Shown here one piece after another: positions 17,518 through 26,848 of a stretch of DNA of 64,000 bases. The notes under the pieces were generated by a model. It had not been told where the DNA came from. It was given only the letters and a program-made list of their open reading frames with translations, and searched no databases. The first letter of the stretch is position 1, and every line of letters begins with the position of its first letter. The stretch comes from Mesobacterium pallidum (lineage in GTDB: Bacteria > Pseudomonadota > Alphaproteobacteria > Rhodobacterales > Rhodobacteraceae). Location: positions 186,001-250,000 of the forward strand of contig NZ_JAIMID010000002.1 of the NCBI RefSeq assembly GCF_019966535.1, in the 5' to 3' direction. Made by a program: the position numbers and the translations under genes.

Positions 17518-19200
17518 ATGGGTATTCTCAACTTCGAAAATGTCTCCAAGTCGTTCGGCCAGGGCACCCACGCGTCCCACGTGCTGAAGGACATCGACCT
17601 CGAGGTGCGGGAAGGCGAATTCCTCGTCCTTCTCGGCTTCTCGGGCACCGGCAAGACCACGCTGATCAACCTGATGGCGGGGCTCGAGCAGCCTTCGAAA
17701 GGCCAGGTCACGTTCAAGGGCAAGCCCATCGACGGCCCGGGCCCCGAACGCGGCGTGATCTTCCAGAACTATTCGCTGATGCCCTGGCTCACGGTCGAAG
17801 GCAACGTCATGCTCGCCATCGACACCGTCTTCCCCCGCATGCCCAAGGCGGAAAAGGCCGCGAAAGCCGCGCATTACATCAAGATGGTGGGCCTTTCCCA
17901 CGCCGTCGCCCGGCGCCCGGCCGAGCTGTCGGGCGGGATGCGCCAGCGGGTCAACGTCGCCCGGGCGCTGGCGATGAAGCCCGAGGTGCTGCTGCTGGAC
18001 GAACCCCTGTCCGCGCTCGACGCGCTCACCCGCGCCAACCTCGCGGACGAGATCGAACACATCTGGTCCGAGGAAAAGCAGACCTGCGTGCTGATCACCA
18101 ACGACGTGGACGAGGCGATCCTGCTGGCCGACCGCATCATCGCCCTGACGCCCGACGGCACTCTGGGCGAGGAATTCCCGGTCACCCTGCCCCGCCCGCG
18201 CGACCGCGGCGCGATGAACCATGACGAGACCTTCAAGGCCCTGCGCGCGAAGGTCACCACCTACCTCATGGACATCGGGATCGAGGCCCGCGCCGAGGGC
18301 TCGCGCCTGCTGCCCGACGTGACGCCGATCCACGGCGTGCCCACGGCCGTGGCCAAGGCGCAGGAAGGTCTGATCGACGAACGCTTTCTCACCTTCGAGC
18401 AGCTGCACAAGATCTACCCGACCCCCAAGGGCCCGCTGACGGTGGTCGAGGATTTCAACCTCAAGGTCGACCGGGGCGAGTTCATCTCGCTCATCGGCCA
18501 CTCGGGCTGCGGCAAGTCCACGGTGCTGACCATGGCCGCCGGGCTGAACGACATCTCGAAGGGCGTCATCAAGCTGGACGGGCGCGGCGTCATGGGGGCC
18601 GACCCCGAACGCGCGGTGGTGTTCCAGTCGCCGAACCTCTTTCCCTGGCTGACCGCCAAGGAGAACGTCGCCATCGGTGTCGACAAGGTCTACCCCAAGG
18701 CCAGCCAGGCCGAACGCCAGGACGTGATCGAATACTACCTTGAACGCGTCGGCCTGGGCGACAGCATGGACAAGCCCGCGTCCGACATGTCGAACGGCAT
18801 GCGCCAGCGGGTCGGGATCGCGCGGGCCTTCGCGCTCAGCCCCAAGCTGCTGCTGCTGGATGAACCCTTCGGCATGCTCGACAGCCTCACGAGGTGGGAG
18901 CTGCAGGAAGTGCTGATGGAGGTCTGGTCGCGCACCAAGGTGACCGCAATCTGCGTCACCCACGACGTGGACGAGGCGATCATGCTGGCCGACCGCGTGG
19001 TCATGATGACCAACGGGCCCCAGGCCACCATCGGCAAGATCGTCAACGTCGACCTGCCCCGGCCCCGGTCGCGCAAGGCGCTGCTGGAACACCCCGATTA
19101 CTACAATTACCGCGAGCAGGTCCTGAACTTCCTCGAGGAATACGAACACGGCGCCAAGCCGAAATCCAAGCCGGCCCAAGCGGCCATCGCGGCGGAGTGA
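17518..19200 (+). CDS. nrtC: Nitrate transporter ATPase with two fused nucleotide-binding domains
   Basis: A 560-residue protein with two complete ABC ATPase modules. Module 1 (about 1-255) has Walker A GFSGTGKTT at 40-48, signature LSGGMRQR and Walker B LLLDEPLSALD. Module 2 (about 290-540) has Walker A GHSGCGKST near 327, signature MSNGMRQR and Walker B LLLDEPFGMLD. It replaces separate NrtC and NrtD subunits with one chain and lacks the NrtA-like domain of cyanobacterial NrtC. The first H-loop position reads LITNDVDEA, with Asn where module 2 has His (CVTHDVDEA). Module 1 may therefore be the degenerate site and module 2 the main hydrolytic one. It follows nrtB by 46 bp. Confidence 0.9.
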   Translation: MGILNFENVSKSFGQGTHASHVLKDIDLEVREGEFLVLLGFSGTGKTTLINLMAGLEQPSKGQVTFKGKPIDGPGPERGVIFQNYSLMPWLTVEGNVMLAIDTVFPRMPKAEKAAKAAHYIKMVGLSHAVARRPAELSGGMRQRVNVARALAMKPEVLLLDEPLSALDALTRANLADEIEHIWSEEKQTCVLITNDVDEAILLADRIIALTPDGTLGEEFPVTLPRPRDRGAMNHDETFKALRAKVTTYLMDIGIEARAEGSRLLPDVTPIHGVPTAVAKAQEGLIDERFLTFEQLHKIYPTPKGPLTVVEDFNLKVDRGEFISLIGHSGCGKSTVLTMAAGLNDISKGVIKLDGRGVMGADPERAVVFQSPNLFPWLTAKENVAIGVDKVYPKASQAERQDVIEYYLERVGLGDSMDKPASDMSNGMRQRVGIARAFALSPKLLLLDEPFGMLDSLTRWELQEVLMEVWSRTKVTAICVTHDVDEAIMLADRVVMMTNGPQATIGKIVNVDLPRPRSRKALLEHPDYYNYREQVLNFLEEYEHGAKPKSKPAQAAIAAE

Positions 19201-19205
19201 CAGAC

Positions 19206-20135
19206 ATGGACATTGCAATCGACACGCCGACCCGCACCTTCATCGAGGTGACAGAGGTCTGGGTGCCCGAGGGGGACCGGCTGGTCCTCGCCAAGGGCGA
19301 ATACGGCACGCTCTCGGCCTTCGAGGAGGCGTCCCGCGCCACCTCCTTTGCCAAGGGCGAGGGCCTGCCGGGCAAGGCCTGGAGCGAGGCGCGGCCCGTG
19401 GTGCTGAAAGCCTTCGACGGCAGCTATTTCAAGCGCACCGAAGCCGCGGCCGAGGCGGGGCTGACCAGCGCCGTCGCGATCCCGGTCTTCGACGGCGCCG
19501 CCCTGATGGCCGTGCTCGTCGTGCTCTGCGGTGATGACGGCGAACGCACCGGCGCGATCGAGGTCTGGGCCGAGAAGGACGGCCTGCTGATGCTCGACGA
19601 CGGCTACTACGGCGCCGCCAAGCATTTCGAATGGGTCAGCCAGCACACCCATTTCCCGCGCGGGCAAGGCCTGCCGGGCGGGGTCTGGGCCGCGCGCACG
19701 CCGATCCTGATGCGCGATCTGGGTTCCGGCTACCGCTTCATCCGCGCCGAAAGCGCGGGCAAGGCCGGGCTGACCACCGGCCTTGGCCTGCCGATCCCGA
19801 CGCCCTCGGGCACCGATTACGTGCTGACGCTGCTGTCGGCCCGCGGCACCCCCATCGCCCGGAGGTTCGAGATCTGGGACGCCCGCGCCGCCAAGCGCGG
19901 CGCCAAGGGCGGCGCGGTTCTGGCCGACGGCATCTGCGCCCGCGAAGGCGCGCTGTGGGACGAGGACAGCCCGCGCGAGGCACGCGTCTGGCAAGGCCCC
20001 ATCGGCCAGGTGCTGGGCACCGGCCTGCCGGTGGTCGAAACCGGCGCCGGCATCGCGGCAGGCTACACCTCGATGGTCGCCCTGCCCCTCTACGGCGCGG
20101 ATGGGCTTGCCCATGTCGTCGCCTGGTATCTCTGA
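19206..20135 (+). CDS. Tandem GAF-like domain protein of the nitrate operon
   Basis: A 309-residue soluble protein made of two to three related GAF-like units. Unit 1 (~10-115) contains FAKGEGLPGKAW and RTEAAAEAGLTSAVAIPVF. Unit 2 (~117-220) contains FPRGQGLPGGVW and RAESAGKAGLTTGLGLPIP. A third, weaker unit (~221-309) contains REARVWQGPIGQVLGTGLPV and GYTSMVALPLYGADGL. No enzyme or DNA-binding motif is seen. It sits 5 nt after nrtC and 14 nt before nirB, so it is made with the uptake and reduction enzymes. GAF domains usually bind small molecules, so a sensing or allosteric role in nitrate assimilation is plausible but not shown. Confidence 0.75.
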   Translation: MDIAIDTPTRTFIEVTEVWVPEGDRLVLAKGEYGTLSAFEEASRATSFAKGEGLPGKAWSEARPVVLKAFDGSYFKRTEAAAEAGLTSAVAIPVFDGAALMAVLVVLCGDDGERTGAIEVWAEKDGLLMLDDGYYGAAKHFEWVSQHTHFPRGQGLPGGVWAARTPILMRDLGSGYRFIRAESAGKAGLTTGLGLPIPTPSGTDYVLTLLSARGTPIARRFEIWDARAAKRGAKGGAVLADGICAREGALWDEDSPREARVWQGPIGQVLGTGLPVVETGAGIAAGYTSMVALPLYGADGLAHVVAWYL

Positions 20136-20149
20136 AGGAGGCCCCTCAG

Positions 20150-22585
20150 ATGCAGAAACTCGTTGTCATCGGGGCCGGAATGGCCTCTGGTCGCGCCCTC
20201 GAACACCTGATCGAGGCCGACCCCACCGCCTACGACATCACCCTTTTCAACGCCGAGCCGCGCGGGAACTACAACCGCATCATGCTGAGCCCGGTGCTGT
20301 CTGGCGAAAAATCCTTTGAGGAAATCGTCACCCATGACGAGGATTGGTATGCCGTCCACGGCATCACCACCCGGTTCGGCGAAAAGGTCGTATCCATCGA
20401 CCGCGACCGCAAAGTGGTCATCGGCGAGAACGGCGAAGTGCCCTACGACAAGCTGGTGTTCGGCACCGGGTCGTCGGCCTTCATCATCCCCTGCCCGGGC
20501 CATGACCTGCCCGGCGTGGTCGCCTTCCGCGACCTCGAGGATACCACTGCCATGTCCGAGGCGTCGGCGACGCCGGGGGCCCGGGCCGTGGTGATCGGCG
20601 GCGGCCTTCTTGGGCTGGAAGCCGCCGCCGGTCTGAGGTTGCGCGGCATGGAGGTGACGGTGCTGCACCTCGCCGGCCACCTGATGGAGCGGCAGCTCGA
20701 CCCCTCGGCCGGCTACCTGCTGCAAAAGGACCTGGAACGCCGCGGCATCACCGTGCTGACCGAGGCCTCGACCAAGGAGATCTACGGCAACGGCAAGGTC
20801 GAGGGCGTCCGCCTTGTCGACGGCACCGACCTGCCCGCAGACATCGTGGTCATGGCCGTGGGCATCCGCCCGCAGGTCCAGCTGGCCAAGGACAGCGGCC
20901 TCGCCGTGGGCCGCGCGATCCACGTGGATGCGCAGATGGTGACCAGCGACCCCGACATCTACGCGGTCGGCGAATGCGTGGAGTTCGAGGGCAACGTCTT
21001 CGGCCTTGTCGCGCCGCTGTACGACCAGGCCAAGGTGCTGGCGAAAACCCTGCTGGGGCAGGATGATACCTTCGTGGTCAAGCAGCTGTCGACCAAGCTC
21101 AAGGTCACGGGTTGCGATCTGTTCAGCGCGGGCGATTTCGCCGATGGCGACACGCGCGAGGACATCGTCTTCCGCGACCCGGCACGGGGCGTCTACAAGC
21201 GCCTGGTGATCGAGGGCGACAAGCTGGTGGGCGCCGTCATGTACGGCGACACCGCCGACAGCAACTGGTTCTTCGGCCTGATCAAGGACGGTGCCGACAT
21301 CGCCGAGATGCGCGATACGCTGATCTTTGGCCCGGCCTTCCAGGGGGGTGCCCAGGCGGACCCTTTGGCAGCCGTTGCAGCCTTGCCGGATGATGCGGAA
21401 ATCTGCGGCTGCAACGGCGTATGCAAGGGCGACATCGTCGCCGCGATCAAGGCCGGGGCGACCGACCTGGGCGCGGTGAAGGCCACGACCAAGGCCAGCG
21501 CCTCCTGCGGGACCTGCACGGGGCTCGTCGAACAGGTGCTGGCCGTGACCCTGGGCGACGATTTCAAGATGCCCGCCGCCCAGCCGATGTGCGGCTGCAC
21601 GGACCTCACGCACGAGGACGTGCGGCGCCTCATCAAGGCGTCCGAACTGAAATCCATGCCCGCCGTCTGGCAGGAGCTGGGGTGGAAGACCAAGGACGGC
21701 TGCCATGTCTGCCGCCCGGCGCTGAACTTCTACCTGCTGGCCGACTGGCCGCTGGACTACAAGGACGACCTGCAAAGCCGCTTCATCAACGAACGCAAGC
21801 ACGCCAACATCCAGAAGGACGGCACGTTCAGCGTCATGCCGCGCATGTGGGGCGGGATCACCACCCCCGATGAGCTGCGCGCCATCGCCGATGCGGCCGA
21901 CAAGTACGGCGTGCCCACGGTCAAGGTGACCGGCGGCCAGCGCATCGACCTGCTGGGCGTCAAGGGCGAAGACCTGCCGGCCATCTGGAAGGACCTGAAC
22001 GACGCCGGCATGGTCTCGGGCCAAGCCTATTCCAAGGGTCTGCGCACCGTGAAGACCTGCGTCGGCACCGACCATTGCCGGTTCGGCACGCAGGATTCGA
22101 CGGGCCTCGGGATCAAGCTGGAAAAGGCGCTCTGGGGGTCCTGGACCCCGCACAAGGTCAAGCTGGCCGTCTCGGGCTGCCCCCGCAACTGCGCGGAAGC
22201 CACCTGCAAGGACGTGGGCGTGATCTGCGTCGACAGCGGCTACCAGGTCGGTGTCGCGGGCGCCGCGGGCATGGACGTGAAGGAGACCGAGCGCCTGGCC
22301 GACGTGAAGACCGAAGAAGAGGTGCTCGACTACACCCGCGCCTTCATCCAGCTCTACCGCGAGAACGCCAAGTACCTCGACCGGCCCTACAAGTGGGTCG
22401 CCAAGGTCGGGCTCGACTGGGTCAAGCAACAGGTGGTCGAAGACGTCGCCAACCGCCAGGCGCTCGTGGACCGGTTCGAGCTGAGCCAGAGCATCTACCG
22501 CAAGGACCCCTGGGCGGAGCACGTGGCCCGCGAACAGCCGCGCTACGCCCCCATCGCCAACCTCGTGCAGGAGGCCGCAGAATGA
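20150..22585 (+). CDS. nirB: Assimilatory nitrite reductase [NAD(P)H] large subunit NirB
   Basis: An 811-residue flavoprotein that reduces nitrite to ammonium. The N-terminal FAD/NAD half (about 1-400) starts VVIGAGMASGRALEHL and has a second Rossmann motif, VVIGGGLLGLEAAAGL. BFD-like [2Fe-2S] cysteines follow (CGCNGVCKGD near 417 and CGTC near 451). A second Cys cluster lies at ~482-527 (MCGCTDLTHED, GCHVCRP). The C-terminal sirohaem half has the ligands CVGTDHC (near 636) and CPRNCAEATC (near 677). The ATG at 20150 has a GAAGGAGGCC ribosome site. The stop overlaps nirD (ATGA). Sirohaem synthesis genes are not in the window. Confidence 0.94.
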   Translation: MQKLVVIGAGMASGRALEHLIEADPTAYDITLFNAEPRGNYNRIMLSPVLSGEKSFEEIVTHDEDWYAVHGITTRFGEKVVSIDRDRKVVIGENGEVPYDKLVFGTGSSAFIIPCPGHDLPGVVAFRDLEDTTAMSEASATPGARAVVIGGGLLGLEAAAGLRLRGMEVTVLHLAGHLMERQLDPSAGYLLQKDLERRGITVLTEASTKEIYGNGKVEGVRLVDGTDLPADIVVMAVGIRPQVQLAKDSGLAVGRAIHVDAQMVTSDPDIYAVGECVEFEGNVFGLVAPLYDQAKVLAKTLLGQDDTFVVKQLSTKLKVTGCDLFSAGDFADGDTREDIVFRDPARGVYKRLVIEGDKLVGAVMYGDTADSNWFFGLIKDGADIAEMRDTLIFGPAFQGGAQADPLAAVAALPDDAEICGCNGVCKGDIVAAIKAGATDLGAVKATTKASASCGTCTGLVEQVLAVTLGDDFKMPAAQPMCGCTDLTHEDVRRLIKASELKSMPAVWQELGWKTKDGCHVCRPALNFYLLADWPLDYKDDLQSRFINERKHANIQKDGTFSVMPRMWGGITTPDELRAIADAADKYGVPTVKVTGGQRIDLLGVKGEDLPAIWKDLNDAGMVSGQAYSKGLRTVKTCVGTDHCRFGTQDSTGLGIKLEKALWGSWTPHKVKLAVSGCPRNCAEATCKDVGVICVDSGYQVGVAGAAGMDVKETERLADVKTEEEVLDYTRAFIQLYRENAKYLDRPYKWVAKVGLDWVKQQVVEDVANRQALVDRFELSQSIYRKDPWAEHVAREQPRYAPIANLVQEAAE

Positions 22586-22917
22586 CCAACTGGATCGACA
22601 TAGGTGCGCTCGAGGACATCCCCCAGCGCGGCGCCCGCGTGGTCAAGACGGCGCGCGGCTGCGTCGCCGTGTTCCGCACCGGCGAGGACGAGGTCCATGC
22701 GCTGGACGATCGCTGCCCGCACAAGGGCGGCCCGCTGAGCGAGGGGATCGTGCATGGGGGCAGCGTCACCTGCCCGCTGCACAACTGGGTGTTCGATCTG
22801 AATTCAGGGGTGGCAAAGGGGGCGGACGAGGGACAGGTCGCCACCTACGCTGCACGGGTGGAAGACGGGCGCATCCTTCTGGACGCCACCGATCTCGTCG
22901 CGCGGAGTGCCGCCTGA
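22582..22917 (+). CDS. nirD: Nitrite reductase small subunit NirD (Rieske-like)
   Basis: A 111-residue protein with a Rieske-type fold. The motifs CPHKGGPL (about residues 45-52) and CPLHNWVF (about 65-72) keep both Cys-x-His pairs, so unlike some NirD proteins it could bind a [2Fe-2S] cluster. It starts inside the nirB stop codon region and its own stop overlaps the nasA start (TGATG), giving tight coupling NirB-NirD-NasA. It is the accessory subunit of the NAD(P)H-nitrite reductase. Confidence 0.92.
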   Translation: MTNWIDIGALEDIPQRGARVVKTARGCVAVFRTGEDEVHALDDRCPHKGGPLSEGIVHGGSVTCPLHNWVFDLNSGVAKGADEGQVATYAARVEDGRILLDATDLVARSAA

Positions 22918-25541
22918 TGGCCGAGGTGTCCGAAATCAAGTCGACCTGCGCCTATTGCGGCGTGGGATGCGGTGTCCTGCTGCGCCCGGACGGCGCGGGG
23001 GGGCTGTCGGTCCGGGGCGACCCGGACCACCCGGCGAATTTCGGGCGCCTCTGCTCAAAGGGCGCGGCGCTGGGTGAGACGGTGGGCCATGAGGCCCGCC
23101 TGTTGCACCCGCTGGTGAACGGGCAGCGCGCCGGATGGGATGACGCACTGCAAACCGTCGCCGACCGGTTCACCGAGACGCTGGCCGACCACGGGCCGGG
23201 CAGCGTTGCGCTCTACGTCTCGGGGCAATTGCTGACCGAGGATTACTACGTCGCCAACAAGCTCGCCAAGGGTTTCATGGGGACGGCGAATATCGACACG
23301 AATTCAAGGCTGTGCATGGCCTCGACCGTGGCCGGCCACAAGCGCGCTTTCGGCACCGACACCGTGCCGGGGCAGTACACCGACCTGGAAGAGGCCGACC
23401 TGGTGGTGCTGGTGGGATCGAACCTTGCCTGGTGCCACCCGGTGCTGTTCCAGCGCATCGCGGCGGCGCGCAAGGCGCGGCCGGGGATGCGCGTCGTGGT
23501 CATCGACCCGCGCCGCACGGCCAGCTGCGACGGCGCCGACCTGCACCTTGCCATCGCGCCGGGGGCGGACGTGGCCGTCTTCAACACGCTCTTGCGCAAG
23601 ATCCACGAACAGGGCGCGCTGGATGCCGCCTTCCTCGCCCATACCGAAGGGTTCGATGCCGCGCTCGAGGCCGCCTGGGCCGACATCGGTGCCGAAACGG
23701 GCCTGTCGGACCGCGAGCTGGCCGAGTTCTGCGCGATGTGGCTGCGCACGGAAAAGGTCGTGACGGTCTTCAGCCAGGGCGTGAACCAGTCCGAGAATGG
23801 CACCGACAAGGTCAACGCGATCCTGAACTGCCACCTCGCCACCGGGCGTATCGGGCGACCCGGCATGGGCCCGTTCAGCGTCACCGGCCAGCCCAACGCC
23901 ATGGGCGGGCGCGAAGTCGGCGGCCTCGCCAACATGCTGGCCTGCCATCTGGACCTCGAAAACCCCGCCCACCGCGAAGCCGTGGGCCGGTTCTGGGACG
24001 CGCCGGTCGCGATCCCCGACCGCGCGGGCCTCAAGGCCGTGGACATGTTCCGAGCGGTGGGCGACGGGCGGATCAAGGCGATCTGGATCATACACACCAA
24101 CCCCGTCGTGTCCCTGCCCGAAGCGGACGCGGTGCGCGCGGCCATAGAGGGATGCGATTTCGTCGTCGTCTCGGACATCACCGGCGAGGCGGACACCGCC
24201 AAGCTGGCCCACGTGGTCCTGCCGGCCACGGGCTGGGCGGAAAAGGACGGCACCGTCACGAATTCCGAACGCCGCATCTCGCGCCAGCGGCCCGTGCTGC
24301 CGGTGCCGGGCGAGGCGCGGCCCGACTGGGCGATCCTGGCCGAGGTGGGCCGCCGCATGGGCTGGCAGAGCGCGTTTTCCTGGGATGGCCCGGCCGAGAT
24401 CTTTGACGAATACGCGCGTATGTCGGGGATGGCGGCGGGGTTTGGCCGCGACTTCGACATCTCGGGCCTCGCGGGGCTCAGCCCGGCCGAGTTCGACGCG
24501 ATGGCCCCCGTGCAATGGCCGGTGACGTCCAGCCGCACCGGCGGCCGGTTCTTTGCCGATGGCCAGTTCTTCCACGACGGGGGCAAGGCGCGTTTCCTGC
24601 CCGTCAGCTCGCCCGCCCCCGCCCTGCCCGACGGCACGCTGCGCCTGAACACCGGCCGGGTGCGCGACCAGTGGCACACGATGACGCGCACGGGTCTCTC
24701 GCCCCGCCTCAACCGCCACCTGGGCGAGCCCTACCTGGAAATCCACCCCCGCGATGCCGAGGCGTTGGGGCTGGAGCCTGCCGGCCTCGCCACTGTGTCG
24801 AACGCCCATGGCCAGTCGATCCTGCGCGTGATGACCAGCGACCGGGTGCTGCCGGGGTCCTGCTTTGCGCCGATGCACTGGACGGGCGAGACGGCCTCGG
24901 CCGCGCGGATCAACACCTCGGTCACCGCGGTGACCGACCCGATCTCGGGCCAGCCATCCAGCAAGTCGGCCCGCGTGAGCGTCGCGCCCTTCCGCGCCGC
25001 CTGGTTCGGTTTCGCATTGAGCGAATCCAAACCCGCGCCCGACTGCGCCTACTGGACCCGGACGCGCAGTGCCAAGGGCTGGCGGATGGAGTTGGCCGGG
25101 GAAGCCGCCCCCGCCGACTGGACCGAGGCCGCTCGCGCCATGCTGGGCGCGCGCGGCGAGGCGGTGACGATCGAGGACCCGCGCCGGGGCCTCTTCCGCG
25201 TCGCCTTTGTCGAAGACGGCCGCATCACCGCCGCGCTCTTTGCCGGGCCGCAGCCGGTGGCGCTGGCGCGCGACTACCTCGACGGGCTGCTGGGCGGAGA
25301 GGACCTGCACCTGCTGGCCGGCCGCGCCGGGGCCGACCGTCCCGATCCGGGCCCGACGCTGTGCGCCTGCTTCAACGTCGGCATCAACACCATCGTGCAA
25401 GCCATTGAACAAAAAGGCCTGATGACCGTCGAGGCCATCGGCGCCGCGCTGGAAGCAGGCACCAATTGCGGATCCTGCAAGCCCGAGATCGCGGCGCTGA
25501 TCGCCCGCCACGCGACGCCGCCGGCCGCGGCGGCCGAGTGA
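22917..25541 (+). CDS. nasA: Assimilatory nitrate reductase catalytic subunit NasA
   Basis: An 874-residue molybdopterin (bis-MGD) oxidoreductase. The N-terminal [4Fe-4S] ligands Cys11, Cys14, Cys18 (CAYCGVGC) and Cys46 (LCSKG) are present. The molybdenum ligand region reads TNSRLCMAS near residue 133. A C-terminal BFD-like [2Fe-2S] domain, CACFNVGINTIV with NCGSCKPE, is the hallmark of NasA as opposed to NapA. There is no Tat signal, so it is cytoplasmic. It reduces nitrate to nitrite for NirBD. The electron donor subunit (NasC or ferredoxin) is not encoded nearby. The stop lies 1 nt from the convergent SDR stop. Confidence 0.94.
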   Translation: MAEVSEIKSTCAYCGVGCGVLLRPDGAGGLSVRGDPDHPANFGRLCSKGAALGETVGHEARLLHPLVNGQRAGWDDALQTVADRFTETLADHGPGSVALYVSGQLLTEDYYVANKLAKGFMGTANIDTNSRLCMASTVAGHKRAFGTDTVPGQYTDLEEADLVVLVGSNLAWCHPVLFQRIAAARKARPGMRVVVIDPRRTASCDGADLHLAIAPGADVAVFNTLLRKIHEQGALDAAFLAHTEGFDAALEAAWADIGAETGLSDRELAEFCAMWLRTEKVVTVFSQGVNQSENGTDKVNAILNCHLATGRIGRPGMGPFSVTGQPNAMGGREVGGLANMLACHLDLENPAHREAVGRFWDAPVAIPDRAGLKAVDMFRAVGDGRIKAIWIIHTNPVVSLPEADAVRAAIEGCDFVVVSDITGEADTAKLAHVVLPATGWAEKDGTVTNSERRISRQRPVLPVPGEARPDWAILAEVGRRMGWQSAFSWDGPAEIFDEYARMSGMAAGFGRDFDISGLAGLSPAEFDAMAPVQWPVTSSRTGGRFFADGQFFHDGGKARFLPVSSPAPALPDGTLRLNTGRVRDQWHTMTRTGLSPRLNRHLGEPYLEIHPRDAEALGLEPAGLATVSNAHGQSILRVMTSDRVLPGSCFAPMHWTGETASAARINTSVTAVTDPISGQPSSKSARVSVAPFRAAWFGFALSESKPAPDCAYWTRTRSAKGWRMELAGEAAPADWTEAARAMLGARGEAVTIEDPRRGLFRVAFVEDGRITAALFAGPQPVALARDYLDGLLGGEDLHLLAGRAGADRPDPGPTLCACFNVGINTIVQAIEQKGLMTVEAIGAALEAGTNCGSCKPEIAALIARHATPPAAAAE

Positions 25542-25542
25542 C

Positions 25543-26298
25543 TCAGATGCTCATGCCGCCATCGACCATGTGCAGGGTCCCGGTGGCAAAGGCCGACATG
25601 TCCGAGGCCAGGTAAAGCGCGGCGCGCGCCACCTCCTCGGGCGTGCCGTGGCGGCCCATGGGGATGATGGAATTGAAGAATTCGGTGCCGTCATGGCCGG
25701 TGGCGGCGGTGAACCCGTCCTCGACCGCCTGCTGGAAGCCGTTCGAGATCGGCCCGGGATGCAGCGTGTTCACCCGGATGCCGCGCGGGGCCAGTTCCTT
25801 GGCCAGCACCCGCATCAGCCCCACCTGCGCATGTTTCGCGGTGATGTAGCCGTAAACACCCGGGTCCCCCGTGACCCCCGCCACCGAGGATGTGATGATG
25901 AGGCTGCCCCCGTCGCGCATCCTGGGCACCCCGGCCTGCGCACACAGGAACGCGCCCCGGACGTGGACGGCGAGCACCGCGTCGAAGGTCTCGACCGGGT
26001 AGTCGGCGATGGGCGCCACGGTGCCGAAATTCCCGGCGTTGGAAAAGAGCACGTCGATCGGGCCGAAGCGCGCCACCGCCGCGTCGATGTAGCCTTGGGT
26101 CGAGGCCGGATCGGTCACGTCGCCGGCAAGGCAAAGCACCTCTCCGTCCAGTCCCAGCGCCTGCGCGTCGGGCGCGACCAGGTCCACCAGCGTGACCTGC
26201 GCGCCTTCGTCCTGGAACAGCCGTGCCGAGGCGGCACCGATCGAGCCTCCGCCCCCGGTGATCAGGCAATGTCGGCCCTGAAGCATGTTGGCTGGCAT
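25543..26298 (-). CDS. Short-chain dehydrogenase/reductase (SDR)
   Basis: A 251-residue classical SDR. The ATG at 26298 is chosen because GGGGGAGGACAC lies just upstream and the protein then opens MPANMLQGRHCLITGGGGSI. The extra ~168 residues of the open frame upstream are not protein-like. Cofactor motif TGGGGSIGAA, NAG motif LFSNAGNFG, catalytic Ser in SSVAG, and YxxxK as YITAK are all present, and the C-terminus has the usual TGTLHMVDGGMSI. NAD(H) preference is suggested by an Asp after beta-2 (TLVDLV). Substrate unknown. It converges on nasA and lies just outside the proposed island border. Confidence 0.88.
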   Translation of the reverse strand: MPANMLQGRHCLITGGGGSIGAASARLFQDEGAQVTLVDLVAPDAQALGLDGEVLCLAGDVTDPASTQGYIDAAVARFGPIDVLFSNAGNFGTVAPIADYPVETFDAVLAVHVRGAFLCAQAGVPRMRDGGSLIITSSVAGVTGDPGVYGYITAKHAQVGLMRVLAKELAPRGIRVNTLHPGPISNGFQQAVEDGFTAATGHDGTEFFNSIIPMGRHGTPEEVARAALYLASDMSAFATGTLHMVDGGMSI

Positions 26299-26848
26299 AT
26301 GTGTCCTCCCCCTATTGCAGGCGGCAGGATGGACGCAGGCGCTCGCCGGGCGCAAGGGGCGATGCCTGTGGACGGCGTCGACGCGGGGTCCGGACTGCCC
26401 CGTCGTCATTGTCTCTCGATCATCGGCGCGACACCGGCCAGCCCCTGTGGTATATCGGACAGGTGAAAGCGGATCGGACCACGCGCATGTGCCAGGGATT
26501 CCGAATAGATGGACAGGAAGAGATCGTACCGCCGCCCCGGTTGGACCGGGGGAGCTCTGGATCCACGATCCAACGACCCGATCCCAAGCGCAGGCGCGCG
26601 GCCCTGCAGGTCCGCGAACCTGCGCGAATATTTCGCGCAGGTCGTTGAACAGGCGTTTGGCAGACGGGCATAGGGACCGCCCGAGCCATGCACCCGGGGC
26701 TGGTCGCCCCATGCCCTTCGCAACCTTTCTTGCGCGGGAACCGGAGCGAAGGAAAAAAAAAATCTCCTCGCGCCGACCGAACACCCGAACCAACCGCAAC
26801 ACGCTGCGGACGGGGCCTTGGGTAGCGAGGATCAGGAGCCGAGCCCTG
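26299..26848. other. 550-bp non-coding junction region left of the P450 gene
   Basis: No credible gene is seen. Open frames here are Arg/Pro-rich shadows. The region contains the tRNA-His 3' copy (26524-26574) that marks the proposed island border and a run of ten A residues (26753-26762). On the minus strand that run is a T-tract about 85 nt beyond the P450 stop, but no strong stem precedes it. It also holds a dyad GCAGGTCCGCGAACCTGC near 26606. Confidence 0.5.
26524..26574 (-). repeat. Partial tRNA-His copy (candidate attachment-site remnant)
   Basis: Aligned without gaps to the 3' part of the tRNA-His gene (61310-61360), 41 of 51 bases match, in the same orientation. The copy runs from the anticodon stem through the anticodon loop (GTG kept) and T-arm to the 3' end. 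The T-stem pair T52-A62 of the intact gene is C52-G62 here, a compensating change, so the copy derives from a once functional tRNA allele. It has C at position 33 and CGA for CCA, and similarity stops 5' of the anticodon stem, so it is not a working tRNA. This matches the duplicated target of tRNA-specific integrases. Confidence 0.7.

Noticed and set aside
20090..22522. An 810-codon minus-strand frame opposite nirB
   Set aside because: Shadow frame of low-complexity composition. NirB cofactor ligands are all on the plus strand.
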